From: Sphingobacteriales bacterium | Lineage (GTDB): Bacteria; Bacteroidota; Bacteroidia; Sphingobacteriales; Sphingobacteriaceae | Direction: 5' to 3' | NCBI GenBank assembly: GCA_025353765.1 | Contig: JANXOD010000008.1 | Location: forward strand, 496,001-560,000 | DNA length: 64,000 nucleotides | Part shown: positions 45,582-54,312 of the stretch, piece by piece | Layout of the letters: each line of letters opens with the position of its first letter | How positions within the stretch are numbered: position 1 is the first letter of the stretch | Notes under the pieces: model-generated | The model's input: only the letters and a program-made list of their open reading frames with translations | Databases searched by the model: none | Told to the model about the DNA's origin: nothing | Program-made: the position numbers and the translations under genes

Positions 45582-46325
45582 GTGTTCTCAGACAGCATAG
45601 TCATTATTCCTACCTACAACGAAAAAGAAAACATCGAAAGAATAATTCGTAAGGTTTTTTCTTTGCCGGACGTATTTCATGTGCTGATTATTGATGATGG
45701 TTCTCCGGATGGCACAGCAGATATTGTGAAGCATTTGCAGGGTGAATATGCCAACAAACTTTTCATAGAAGAACGTAGCGGAAAATTAGGCTTGGGCACA
45801 GCCTATATTCATGGTTTTAAATGGGCCTTAGCACGAGATTATCAATTCATTTTTGAGATGGATGCTGATTTTTCCCATAATCCTGCCGATCTGATTCGTT
45901 TGAAGGAGGCTTGTCTTAATGGGGCTGATATGGCTATTGGTTCCCGCTATATTAAAGGCGTTAACGTGGTAAATTGGCCCATGAACCGTGTGTTAATGTC
46001 GTACTTTGCTTCGGTTTATGTGCGATTTATAACCCGCATAAACATTCAGGATGCTACTGCTGGTTTTAAATGTTACCGGCGAATAGTCCTGGAGACCATC
46101 CTGCTTGATAAAATTAAATTTATCGGTTATGCTTTCCAAATTGAGATGAAATTCACAGCTATTCAACATGGTTTTAAAGTAGTGGAAGTTCCCATCATTT
46201 TCACAGACCGTACAGAAGGAACATCAAAAATGAGTACCCGTATTTTTCGTGAGGCCTTTTTAGGCGTTATTCAAATAAAAATCAATAGTTGGTTTAGGAA
46301 ATATTCAAAACCCACCGACCGTTAA
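45582..46325 (+). CDS. DPM1-like polyprenol-phosphate glycosyltransferase (GT2)
   Basis: 247-residue GT2 glycosyltransferase resembling dolichol/polyprenol-phosphate mannose synthase. Marks are V-I-I-P-T-Y-N-E-K-E-N-I-E-R-I-I, I-D-D-G-S-P-D-G-T, E-M-D-A-D-F-S-H-N-P (metal-binding D-x-D-like) and a late G-T-S-K-M. It uses a GTG start at 45582, and no ATG in the same frame suits better. It lacks the C-terminal membrane helices of longer members, so it is probably a peripheral membrane enzyme supplying a lipid-linked sugar for glycosylation. Confidence 0.88.
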   Translation: MFSDSIVIIPTYNEKENIERIIRKVFSLPDVFHVLIIDDGSPDGTADIVKHLQGEYANKLFIEERSGKLGLGTAYIHGFKWALARDYQFIFEMDADFSHNPADLIRLKEACLNGADMAIGSRYIKGVNVVNWPMNRVLMSYFASVYVRFITRINIQDATAGFKCYRRIVLETILLDKIKFIGYAFQIEMKFTAIQHGFKVVEVPIIFTDRTEGTSKMSTRIFREAFLGVIQIKINSWFRKYSKPTDR

Positions 46326-46530
46326 CTCTTCCACGTTACCTTGATTTTAGGATAGGTCCAGAATCTACGAAGCACAAGCCAGACAAAGAGCAGTACAAAT
46401 AACCTTATTACTGCGGCATGATTGCTATGAATGCATTTTATAAGAAATTTAATGATTAAAAATCCTGTCCTTCATTAGTAGGTATTGGACTGAAGCTAAA
46501 AAACAAAAAACCTTTACTTAACTTTAGGGC
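46326..46530. other. Gap before ruvB with a possible gene remnant
   Basis: The minus strand over 46322-46470 carries about 49 open codons giving a hydrophobic segment (LFVLLFVWLVLRRFW) followed by a basic tail and a stop. It has no ATG or other good start, so it may be a relic of a membrane-protein gene or chance. Nothing else is recognisable. Confidence 0.25.
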
Positions 46531-47553
46531 ATGAATGAAAATCTTGATCCCAGCCAGGAAAACCTTTCACCCATAGAACAGGAGATTGAAAAAGTATTGC
46601 GTCCACAGGCTTTTGAAGATTTTACCGGTCAGCATAAAATTCTGGCAAACCTTAAAATTTTTGTACAAGCGGCTAAGCTCCGCGGTGAAGCATTAGATCA
46701 TGTGCTTTTACATGGCCCGCCGGGATTGGGTAAAACTACGCTTTCGCATATTATAGCCAATGAAATGGGCGTGAATATCCGTATCACATCCGGCCCTGTT
46801 TTAGATAAACCCGGCGACTTAGCAGGATTGTTAACCAACCTGGAAGAAGGCGATATTTTATTTATAGATGAAATACATCGTTTAAGTCCCGTAGTAGAAG
46901 AATATTTATATTCTGCCATGGAAGATTTTAAGATTGATATTATGCTTGAAACCGGCCCTAATGCCCGTTCGGTACAAATATCTCTGAATGCTTTTACATT
47001 GGTAGGCGCCACTACCCGGTCCGGTTTATTAACGGCCCCGCTTCGTGCCCGTTTTGGGATTAACAGCCGCTTAGAATATTATGATGCTAAACTATTAACC
47101 ACTATTGTTTTACGTTCCGCCCAAATTTTAAAAATGCCGATATCTGATGAGGCTGCATATGAAATAGCCCGTCGTAGTCGTGGTACACCACGTATTGCCA
47201 ATGCTTTGTTACGCCGCACCCGTGATTTTGCTCAAATTAAAGGCAATGGAAGCATTGATACAGAGATTGCAAAATATGCTTTAAATGCACTTAATGTAGA
47301 TGAACATGGCCTGGATGAAATGGATAATAAAATTTTGGTTACCATCATTGATAAATTTAAAGGCGGCCCGGTAGGTTTAAAAACCATCGCGACAGCAGTT
47401 GGGGAAGAAGAAGGAACTATTGAAGAAGTGTATGAACCCTTTTTAATTCAGGAGGGATATATTATGCGTACTTCCAGAGGAAGAGAATGCACAGATATTG
47501 CCTATAAACATTTAGGCCGTATAAAATCCGGAGGCAATTCTTCTTTATTTTAA
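46531..47553 (+). CDS. ruvB: Holliday junction branch-migration helicase RuvB
   Basis: 340-residue AAA+ motor that, with RuvA, drives branch migration of Holliday junctions. Walker A is GPPGLGKTT (62-70), Walker B is [10 protein letters not shown], sensor 1 is [19 protein letters not shown], and the winged-helix C-terminus ends with I-M-R-T-S-R-G-R. Length is normal. ruvA and ruvC are not in the window. A 28-bp perfect palindrome follows its stop. Confidence 0.97.
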   Translation: MNENLDPSQENLSPIEQEIEKVLRPQAFEDFTGQHKILANLKIFVQAAKLRGEALDHVLLHGPPGLGKTTLSHIIANEMGVNIRITSGPVLDKPGDLAGLLTNLEEGDILFIDEIHRLSPVVEEYLYSAMEDFKIDIMLETGPNARSVQISLNAFTLVGATTRSGLLTAPLRARFGINSRLEYYDAKLLTTIVLRSAQILKMPISDEAAYEIARRSRGTPRIANALLRRTRDFAQIKGNGSIDTEIAKYALNALNVDEHGLDEMDNKILVTIIDKFKGGPVGLKTIATAVGEEEGTIEEVYEPFLIQEGYIMRTSRGRECTDIAYKHLGRIKSGGNSSLF

Positions 47554-47558
47554 ATAGA

Positions 47559-47586
47559 GTAGGGATAATTCATGAATTATCCCTAC
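47559..47586. repeat. Perfect 28-bp palindrome between ruvB and nhaA
   Basis: A 28-base sequence identical to its reverse complement, with left half GTAGGGATAATTCA. It starts 6 bases after the ruvB stop and ends 7 bases before the likely TTG start of nhaA. As RNA it would fold into a hairpin over the nhaA ribosome-binding region. It may be a terminator, a REP-like dispersed element (it recalls GTAGGGGCGAAT-type repeats) or a protein-binding site. No T run follows. Confidence 0.7.
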
Positions 47587-47593
47587 AAATACA

Positions 47594-48782
47594 TTGAATA
47601 GTTTAACATTGGTAAAACTTATTAATTTAAAACCTTTCCGTGATTTCTTCAAATCAGAACAAATTGGCGGAGTGATCCTGATGTGTTGCGTGATCATTTC
47701 TGTAGTGATAGCAAATTCTGCATGGGGAAAGAATTTTGAAAATCTATTGGTAAAACAGATTGGCTTTGAAACAAACACTGTCCAGTTAAAGTATTCTGTT
47801 TCCCTATGGATAAATGATGGCTTAATGGCTATTTTCTTCCTGCTGGTGGGTTTAGAAATTAAGCGGGAAATTATTGAAGGTGAATTATCCTCTCCTCAAA
47901 AAGCAGCTATGCCCATTTTTGCAGCCCTTGGCGGGATGCTTATGCCTGCAGGAATTTATTTTTTATTCAACTAATAAAGTTTCTTCACAGGGTTGGGGCA
48001 TTCCAATGGCAACAGATATTGCGTTTGCACTTGCTATTCTCTCCTTACTTAGCAAACGTGTACCCGCTTCACTTAAAGTATTTTTAGCAGCCTTAGCTAT
48101 TGCTGATGATTTGGGTGCGATATTAGTAATTGCTGTTTTTTATACTAAACAACTACATTTAGATCAGCTTTTATATTCTGGAATTATTTTAGCTATTTTA
48201 ATTTTAATGAACAGGCTTGGCGTAAAAAAACTGATATTTTATATTATACCAGGACTATTTCTCTGGTATTTTATCCATCATTCCGGCATTCATGCTACTA
48301 TTGCCGGGGTTCTGCTTGCTTTAACTATACCAACTAATCCAGTTAAAGAAACCTCTCCTCTGGAGAGATTAGAACATCTTATTGTTCGTCCGGTTAATTT
48401 TTTAATTATGCCCATTTTTGCTCTTGCAAATACAAACATCCGGTTCGAAAATAAAATGATTGACCGATTATATAGCCCCCTTAGTTTAGGAATAATTCTT
48501 GGACTTTTTCTTGGAAAACCAATCGGAATAACTTTATTTTCCTGGCTATCGGTTAAGCTTGGATTTTGCAAACTTCCTTCCCAGACTAACTGGAAACACA
48601 TTATTGGTTTGGGCATGCTCGCCGGAATCGGTTTTACCATGTCTGTTTTTATTGCTTTATTATCGCTCTCTAATTCTGAACTTCATATAGAAGCCAAATT
48701 TGCCATCATAGCAGGTTCTCTATTTTCCGGTATAAGTGGATATATTTTTTTAAGCCTGTTAAATAAACAAAGCAAGGTTTAA
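47594..48782 (+). pseudogene. nhaA: Na+/H+ antiporter NhaA, interrupted by a one-base frameshift
   Basis: Two overlapping frames (47594-47974 and, in the next frame, the part ending at 48782) together encode a complete NhaA of about 395 residues, close to E. coli's 388. The first holds S-E-Q-I-G-G-V-I-L-M-C and F-F-L-L-V-G-L-E-I-K-R-E. The second holds G-W-G-I-P-M-A-T-D-I-A-F-A-L and the ion-binding pair in A-I-A-D-D-L-G-A-I. Removing one T from the T6 run near 47962-47967 restores the family sequence through the junction. No ATG fits the start; TTG at 47594 or 47609 is likely. It may be a true mutation, a slippage site or a sequencing error. NhaA exports Na+ in exchange for protons. Confidence 0.85.
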
Positions 48783-48811
48783 CAAAAATAATATTGTTTA
48801 TTTTAGCAGTA

Positions 48812-49957
48812 ATGACCCCATTAAAATCAAAGTTGCCAAATGTTGGTGTAACTATTTTTTCAGTAATGTCACAACTGGCTGCTGAAGTTGATGCCATAAA
48901 TTTATCGCAGGGTTTTCCTGATTATGACTGCTCTCCAAAACTAATTGAGCTGGTTAATAAACACATGAATACCGGTAAAAATCAATATGCGCCAATGCCC
49001 GGTGTGCTTTCATTGAGGGAATGCATTGCCAAAAAACAAAATGATTTGCATGGCTCAAATTATCATCCGGATACGGAAGTAACTATAACCGCCGGAGGTA
49101 CTCAGGCAATTTTTACAGCATTAACTGCAGTAATACAGCCTAATGATGAAGTGATTCTATTCGAACCTGCTTATGATTGTTATGCTCCCACAATCCGTTT
49201 ATTAGGAGGTATTGTAAAATCAATTGAACTTAGCCCCCCAAACTATAGTATTGATTGGTTAATGGTTAAAAAATTAATCACAGCCAAAACGCGTATGATT
49301 ATTCTTAATTCTCCGCATAATCCTACCGGGATGATTTTGAATGAAGATGACATAAAACAGTTAATTACTATTACTCATAATTCTGATGTGCTTATTTTAA
49401 GTGATGAAGTATACGAACATCTTATATTTGACGGAAAGCAGCACTTAAGTATGGCTCGTTATCCTCAATTAAAAGAACGGAGTTTTATTGTTGCATCTTT
49501 TGGCAAATTATTTCATAATACAGGCTGGAAAATAGGATATTGTTTAGCTCCTGCCTTACTAATGGCCGAATTTAGGAAAGTGCATCAATTTATGGTATTT
49601 AGTGTAAATACTCCTATACAATATGCCATAGCAGATTTTTTAACGGATAAAAATTCTTACCTTGAACTATGTAAATTTTATGAACAAAAACGCGATTTTT
49701 TTACCACATTAATGAAACAAACAAGATTTGATCTACTTCCTTGCCAGGGTTCCTATTTCCGAGCAGTGCAATACAGCAAAATTACGAATGAAAAAGATGT
49801 TGCTTTTGCAAAACGCATAACCATGGAATTTGGCGTTGCTAGTATCCCTGTTTCTGCCTTTTATACTAAGGGCACTGATCATCATGTACTTCGTTTCTGT
49901 TTTGCAAAAAGGCAAGAAACATTAGAAAAAGCCGTTGAAAGATTAATTAAAATATAG
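48812..49957 (+). CDS. Methionine/glutamine-type aminotransferase (class I)
   Basis: 381-residue PLP aminotransferase from the ATG at 48812 (MTPLKSKLPNVG); the frame opens 6 codons earlier with TTG. The PLP lysine is K232 (ASFGKLFHNTGWKIGY) and D198 holds the pyridine nitrogen (LSDEVYEHL). N-L-S-Q-G-F-P-D-Y-D and N-S-P-H-N-P-T-G are typical of the kynurenine/glutamine transaminase K/YbdL group. The next gene encodes an omega-amidase, the known partner that removes the alpha-keto amide product. The two together probably salvage methionine from its keto acid, using glutamine as donor. Confidence 0.9.
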   Translation: MTPLKSKLPNVGVTIFSVMSQLAAEVDAINLSQGFPDYDCSPKLIELVNKHMNTGKNQYAPMPGVLSLRECIAKKQNDLHGSNYHPDTEVTITAGGTQAIFTALTAVIQPNDEVILFEPAYDCYAPTIRLLGGIVKSIELSPPNYSIDWLMVKKLITAKTRMIILNSPHNPTGMILNEDDIKQLITITHNSDVLILSDEVYEHLIFDGKQHLSMARYPQLKERSFIVASFGKLFHNTGWKIGYCLAPALLMAEFRKVHQFMVFSVNTPIQYAIADFLTDKNSYLELCKFYEQKRDFFTTLMKQTRFDLLPCQGSYFRAVQYSKITNEKDVAFAKRITMEFGVASIPVSAFYTKGTDHHVLRFCFAKRQETLEKAVERLIKI

Positions 49958-49997
49958 ATAGTGCCATTTTTTAGATAACTTATATTAATCCAATTAA

Positions 49998-50780
49998 ATG
50001 AATTTGCTAAAAATTACCACATTCCAAGCTTATCTTTTCTGGGAAAATAGTGATAAAAATTTACAAAATCTTGGTTTAAGATTATCATCCATTCGTGAAA
50101 AAACTGACCTTATTGTCTTGCCGGAAATGTTTAACACCGGATTTTCAATGAATACAGAAAAACTGGCTGAGGAAATGGGAGGAAAAAGTATGCAATGGAT
50201 GCTTCAGCAGGCAAAAAAATTTGATTCTGTCGTTACCGGCAGCTTAATTATTAAAGAAGGCAAAAAAAATTACAATCGTTTAATATGGATGCGCCAGGAT
50301 GGAACTTATGAGAAATACGATAAACGCCATCTTTTTGGATTAGGTAATGAAGACAAACATTACACTGCCGGAAATAAAAAATTGTTTGTTGATTTAAATG
50401 GATGGAAAATTTGTCCGGTAATATGTTATGACCTTCGTTTCCCGGTATGGTTACGCAATCAACATGAAGAATATGATATATTGCTTGTTGTAGCTAACTG
50501 GCCAGAAAGGCGCTCTTTACATTGGCGCACACTCATCCCTGCGAGGGCAATTGAAAACCAGGCTTATGTTATTGCAGTAAACCGGGTTGGTCATGATGGG
50601 AATGAAGTATATCACTCGGGAGATTCTATGTGTATTGATCCTAATGGAAATGTGATCTATTATAAGCCTAATGATGAAGATTTATATACATTTTCTATAA
50701 ATAAAGAGGAGGTAGAAAAAGCCAGGCGCACGTTTACTTTTCTAAAAGATGCAGATGATTTTAAATTGAATATAAAATAA
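49998..50780 (+). CDS. Omega-amidase, nitrilase superfamily (YafV-like)
   Basis: 260-residue carbon-nitrogen hydrolase with the catalytic triad E43 (LPEMFNTGFS), K109 (YDKRHLF) and C143 (PVICYDLRFP). It hydrolyses alpha-ketoglutaramate or ketosuccinamate to the keto acid and ammonia. It lies 40 bases after the aminotransferase, and this transaminase-amidase pairing is a well-known genomic signature. The amidase step makes transamination with glutamine irreversible. A bidirectional terminator follows. Confidence 0.92.
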   Translation: MNLLKITTFQAYLFWENSDKNLQNLGLRLSSIREKTDLIVLPEMFNTGFSMNTEKLAEEMGGKSMQWMLQQAKKFDSVVTGSLIIKEGKKNYNRLIWMRQDGTYEKYDKRHLFGLGNEDKHYTAGNKKLFVDLNGWKICPVICYDLRFPVWLRNQHEEYDILLVVANWPERRSLHWRTLIPARAIENQAYVIAVNRVGHDGNEVYHSGDSMCIDPNGNVIYYKPNDEDLYTFSINKEEVEKARRTFTFLKDADDFKLNIK

Positions 50781-50809
50781 ATCTGCCTTTTATTTAAAAA
50801 GGCAGATTT
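50779..50809. terminator. Bidirectional terminator between omega-amidase and ppk2
   Basis: 12-bp inverted repeat AAATCTGCCTTT/AAAGGCAGATTT with a 7-base loop, flanked by A-rich and T-rich sequence. It starts at the omega-amidase stop and lies 11 bases from the ppk2 stop. Confidence 0.85.
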
Positions 50810-50819
50810 ATTTATTTCA

Positions 50820-51701
50820 TCATTTTTCTTTGTTCAGCCTCTTTTTGTTTTCTTCGAGTTTTGCTTTTTCTTCTGCACTTATTTCCGGGAATTTAAGATC
50901 TAAGGATTTTAAAGTATCTACAATAATCTTGCTTATCGCGATGCGTGTAAACCATTTTTTATCTGCGGGAATAATATACCAGGGTGCACTCTCTGTTGTG
51001 GTTGCAGCAATAGCCTCTTCATAAGCTTTCATATAATCATCCCAAAGCTGGCGTTCATCTATATCAAAAGATGAAAATTTCCAATTCTTTGTAGGATCAT
51101 CAATACGTGCTATAAAACGCTCTTTTTGTTCTGCTTTAGAAACATTTAAGAAAAATTTAATGACAACAGTGCCATTTCTGGATAGGTGTTTTTCAAAATC
51201 TGCAATACTTTCATAGCGCTTTTTCCAGAACTTATCATCCACATCTTTTATTGAAGAAATGGTTGGGGGCTTTTCTTTCAAAACCAATTCTGGATGTACT
51301 TTACATACCAATACATTTTCATAATGAGAACGATTGTGTATTCCTATCCTTCCATTCTCTGGCAATGCTTTATAGTGTCGCCATAAAAAATCATGATCAT
51401 AATCTTCACTGCTAGGTTGTTTAAAACTAAATACTTGACAGCCCTGAGGATTTACTCCGCTCATTACATGCGCAATGGCACTATCTTTACCTGCGGCATC
51501 CATCGCCTGGAAAATAATCAATAAAGAATAACGATCACTGGCATATAACTTTTCCTGTAAATCATCCATTTCTGCTTTAAGTCCATTTAAAACATCAAGT
51601 GAATCTTCTTTTTTATAATTTGCAGAATATGCTGGGTCATGATCTTTAATATTAAATTTCTTGTCTGATTCTATTTTTAGTTTTTTTACAATTTCATCCA
51701 T
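50820..51701 (-). CDS. ppk2: Polyphosphate kinase 2 family protein
   Basis: 293-residue PPK2. Walker A-like A-M-D-A-A-G-K-D spans residues 66-73. The lid and substrate segments V-N-P-Q-G-C-x-V-x-S-F-K-x-P-S-x-E-D-Y-D-H-D-F-L-W-R and N-R-S-H-Y-E-N-V-L follow. PPK2 enzymes transfer phosphate between polyphosphate and nucleotides. Single-domain members of this size usually phosphorylate AMP or ADP (class II/III); the exact class cannot be fixed here. The C-terminus is rich in Lys and Glu. It stands alone on the minus strand. Confidence 0.93.
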   Translation of the reverse strand: MDEIVKKLKIESDKKFNIKDHDPAYSANYKKEDSLDVLNGLKAEMDDLQEKLYASDRYSLLIIFQAMDAAGKDSAIAHVMSGVNPQGCQVFSFKQPSSEDYDHDFLWRHYKALPENGRIGIHNRSHYENVLVCKVHPELVLKEKPPTISSIKDVDDKFWKKRYESIADFEKHLSRNGTVVIKFFLNVSKAEQKERFIARIDDPTKNWKFSSFDIDERQLWDDYMKAYEEAIAATTTESAPWYIIPADKKWFTRIAISKIIVDTLKSLDLKFPEISAEEKAKLEENKKRLNKEK

Positions 51702-51827
51702 AGATTCTGCCTTATATAAAAGATGAATTTAAAATTTATATATATGTATTACGTTATTCTTTGGTAATTTTTTAATAAAAACTATTCTTATAGCTTATTA
51801 ACGCCGTATTTTTTTCATATTTACTCC

Positions 51828-54128
51828 ATGTTCAGAAGAATTAAAAACAAACCTTTGCGATATACTGTAATTTCCATTTATTTTATCATACTTTTTTTCT
51901 GTGCTATTGAACTAAATTTCCTTTGGCTATTTGGCTATTCACCCAATATAAAAGATATCAAGACTCCTGACATGAATATAGCATCAGAAGTATACACTGC
52001 TGATGGTAAGTTAATTGGAAAGTATTATAAAGAAAATAGAACACCTGTAGCCTATTCTAAAATAGCTCCCAGTGTCGTTGATGCATTAATTGCCACAGAA
52101 GATGTTCGTTTTTTTAAACATAGCGGTATTGATTTTCGCTCTATTATTTCTAGTACCATTTCTACTGCAAAAGGTGATAAACGAGGTGCAAGTACTATAA
52201 CTCAACAGCTAGCTAAAAATTTATATAGTACCAGAAATCGAAAATCACAAGGGTTTATTAAACATATTCCTTTTATACGGACTCTGGTTTTTAAATTAAA
52301 AGAATGGATGACAGCTTATAAACTGGAGCAATATTACAGTAAAGAAGATATTTTAACTCTATATCTCAATACTGTACCGTTTGGTAATAATACATATGGT
52401 ATAAAAATAGCGGCCAAACGTTATTTCAGTAAAGACCCTGATCAGTTACAAGTTGAAGAAGCAGCCACCCTTATCGGGATGTTAAAGGCTACTACCACAT
52501 ACAATCCCATCAGATATCCACAAAAATCATTAGAACGTCGTAATACGGTATTATCTCAAATGGAAAAATATAATTATTTGAGTGCAGCCGATTATAAAAA
52601 ATATAGCGATCGCCCTCTTAAATTAAAACCCGGCGAACTAGATGAAGGTAGTGATGGTGGTTCATATTTGCGATCTGCGGTTTCTAAATATCTTGAAAAG
52701 TGGTGTGAGGAAAATAACTATGATCTATATACAGACGGCTTGAAAATTTATACAACTATAGACTCTAAGCTTCAAAAATATGCAGAAGAAGCTGTAACAG
52801 AACAAATGAAATCCTTACAACGACGATTTGATGGGGTTTGGGGAAAAGAGAATCCATGGAGAACAGCAGATGGAAAAGAAATTGTTGATTTTCCTGAAAA
52901 AGCAGCACAACGCCTGCCCTATTATGTTTCACTTAAAAAGAAATATAATAATAACCAGGATTCGATCAATTACTATTTAAATAAGCCAAAAAAAATGAAG
53001 GTGTTTAGCTGGAATGGTGAAAAAGAAGTTAATTATTCTACTATCGACTCCATTAAATATTATGCTAAGATTTTAAATACCGGCATGATGACATTGGATC
53101 CTTTTAATGGCCATATAAAAGTTTGGGTGGGTGGCATTGATCATAATCATTTTGAGTATGACCATGTAAACCAGGCTAAAAGACAAGCAGGATCTACGTT
53201 TAAACCATTTGCCTATTTAACTGCTTTAGAAAAAGGTATGAGCCCATGTGATAAATTTACTGATAAACGAGTCAAGATTGAATATATAGATAATGGTCAA
53301 ACTGAATATTGGGAGCCAAACAATGCCGATTTCAATTTTTCCGGTCGCGAAATGTCATTACGCTGGGCAATGGGTAAATCCGTTAATTCAATAACAGCTC
53401 AGGTTACCGAAAAAGTGGGTTGGGATAATGTAGTTAAATACGCCCATTTATGTGGTATAGAAAGTGATTTAAAATCAGTGCCTTCAGTAAGCCTAGGACC
53501 TAATGATGTTTCAGTTTATGAAATGGTTAGAGCATACGGAACTTTTTTAAATAAAGGCGTTAAAACAGAACCCATTCTTGTAGAAAAAATAACAGACAGA
53601 GATGGAAATATCATTAGCGAATTTAAAGCAAAACAGGAAAGAGCAATTAGTGAGGAAATTGCATGGCTAATGCTATACATGTTTCGGGGTGGAATGGAAG
53701 AACCCGGAGGTACTTCACAGGCTTTATGGGAATGGGATCTCTGGAAAAATAACAACCAGATTGGCGGCAAAACTGGCACATCATCAGATTATGTAGATGG
53801 TTGGTATATGGGTATAACCAAAGATCTGGTAACGGGTGTTTGGGTAGGATGTGATGAGCGAAGTGTTCACTTTAAAACTTCCCAAACAGGCGAAGGTTCA
53901 AGAACCGCTCTGCCTATTTTTGGTAAATTTATGGAAAGGGTTTATCGCGATCCTACAACCGGAATCACACAAGGCCGTTTCCCAAAACCGGGTGTAGAAA
54001 TTACCAGGAAATATCAATGTGAATCTCCACACTTGGAAAAAGATACCTCTTCAGTAGATAGTTCATTCACAGATTCATTAAAGGTTTCAACAGAAAAAGA
54101 ACCGGTTGATACTGTACAACATCCATAA
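51828..54128 (+). CDS. Penicillin-binding protein 1A (bifunctional)
   Basis: 766-residue class A PBP that polymerises and cross-links peptidoglycan. One membrane anchor lies at about residues 13-33. The glycosyltransferase GT51 domain (about 65-245) has catalytic E91 in TEDVRFFKH and R-G-A-S-T-I-T-Q-Q-L-A-K-N. The transpeptidase domain (about 410-720) has S456-x-x-K (GSTFKPFAY), S-V-N in G-K-S-V-N-S-I-T, and K648-T-G in G-G-K-T-G-T-S-S. The tail is Asp/Ser/Thr-rich and probably disordered. It is a single gene in this window. Confidence 0.95.
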   Translation: MFRRIKNKPLRYTVISIYFIILFFCAIELNFLWLFGYSPNIKDIKTPDMNIASEVYTADGKLIGKYYKENRTPVAYSKIAPSVVDALIATEDVRFFKHSGIDFRSIISSTISTAKGDKRGASTITQQLAKNLYSTRNRKSQGFIKHIPFIRTLVFKLKEWMTAYKLEQYYSKEDILTLYLNTVPFGNNTYGIKIAAKRYFSKDPDQLQVEEAATLIGMLKATTTYNPIRYPQKSLERRNTVLSQMEKYNYLSAADYKKYSDRPLKLKPGELDEGSDGGSYLRSAVSKYLEKWCEENNYDLYTDGLKIYTTIDSKLQKYAEEAVTEQMKSLQRRFDGVWGKENPWRTADGKEIVDFPEKAAQRLPYYVSLKKKYNNNQDSINYYLNKPKKMKVFSWNGEKEVNYSTIDSIKYYAKILNTGMMTLDPFNGHIKVWVGGIDHNHFEYDHVNQAKRQAGSTFKPFAYLTALEKGMSPCDKFTDKRVKIEYIDNGQTEYWEPNNADFNFSGREMSLRWAMGKSVNSITAQVTEKVGWDNVVKYAHLCGIESDLKSVPSVSLGPNDVSVYEMVRAYGTFLNKGVKTEPILVEKITDRDGNIISEFKAKQERAISEEIAWLMLYMFRGGMEEPGGTSQALWEWDLWKNNNQIGGKTGTSSDYVDGWYMGITKDLVTGVWVGCDERSVHFKTSQTGEGSRTALPIFGKFMERVYRDPTTGITQGRFPKPGVEITRKYQCESPHLEKDTSSVDSSFTDSLKVSTEKEPVDTVQHP

Positions 54129-54312
54129 TAGAATGAATCAATGTATTAATTTGAGAATGCTTTTTATGAGTTTGAAGATTTGAAAATATGTCAATTAGAA
54201 AACGGTAAAAAACAATTAAACCAATTTTGAAATTATAGTCTAAAAGTAACAAACGGACAAAAATCAAAATCACATTTATTACGTAAATTAGAAGCAGCCA
54301 ATTTCTTATAAA

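Noticed and set aside
47874-47963. Separate protein starting at the ATG 47874 in the second nhaA frame
   Set aside because: The first 30 or so residues are an out-of-frame reading of nhaA; homology to NhaA begins only after the frameshift site.
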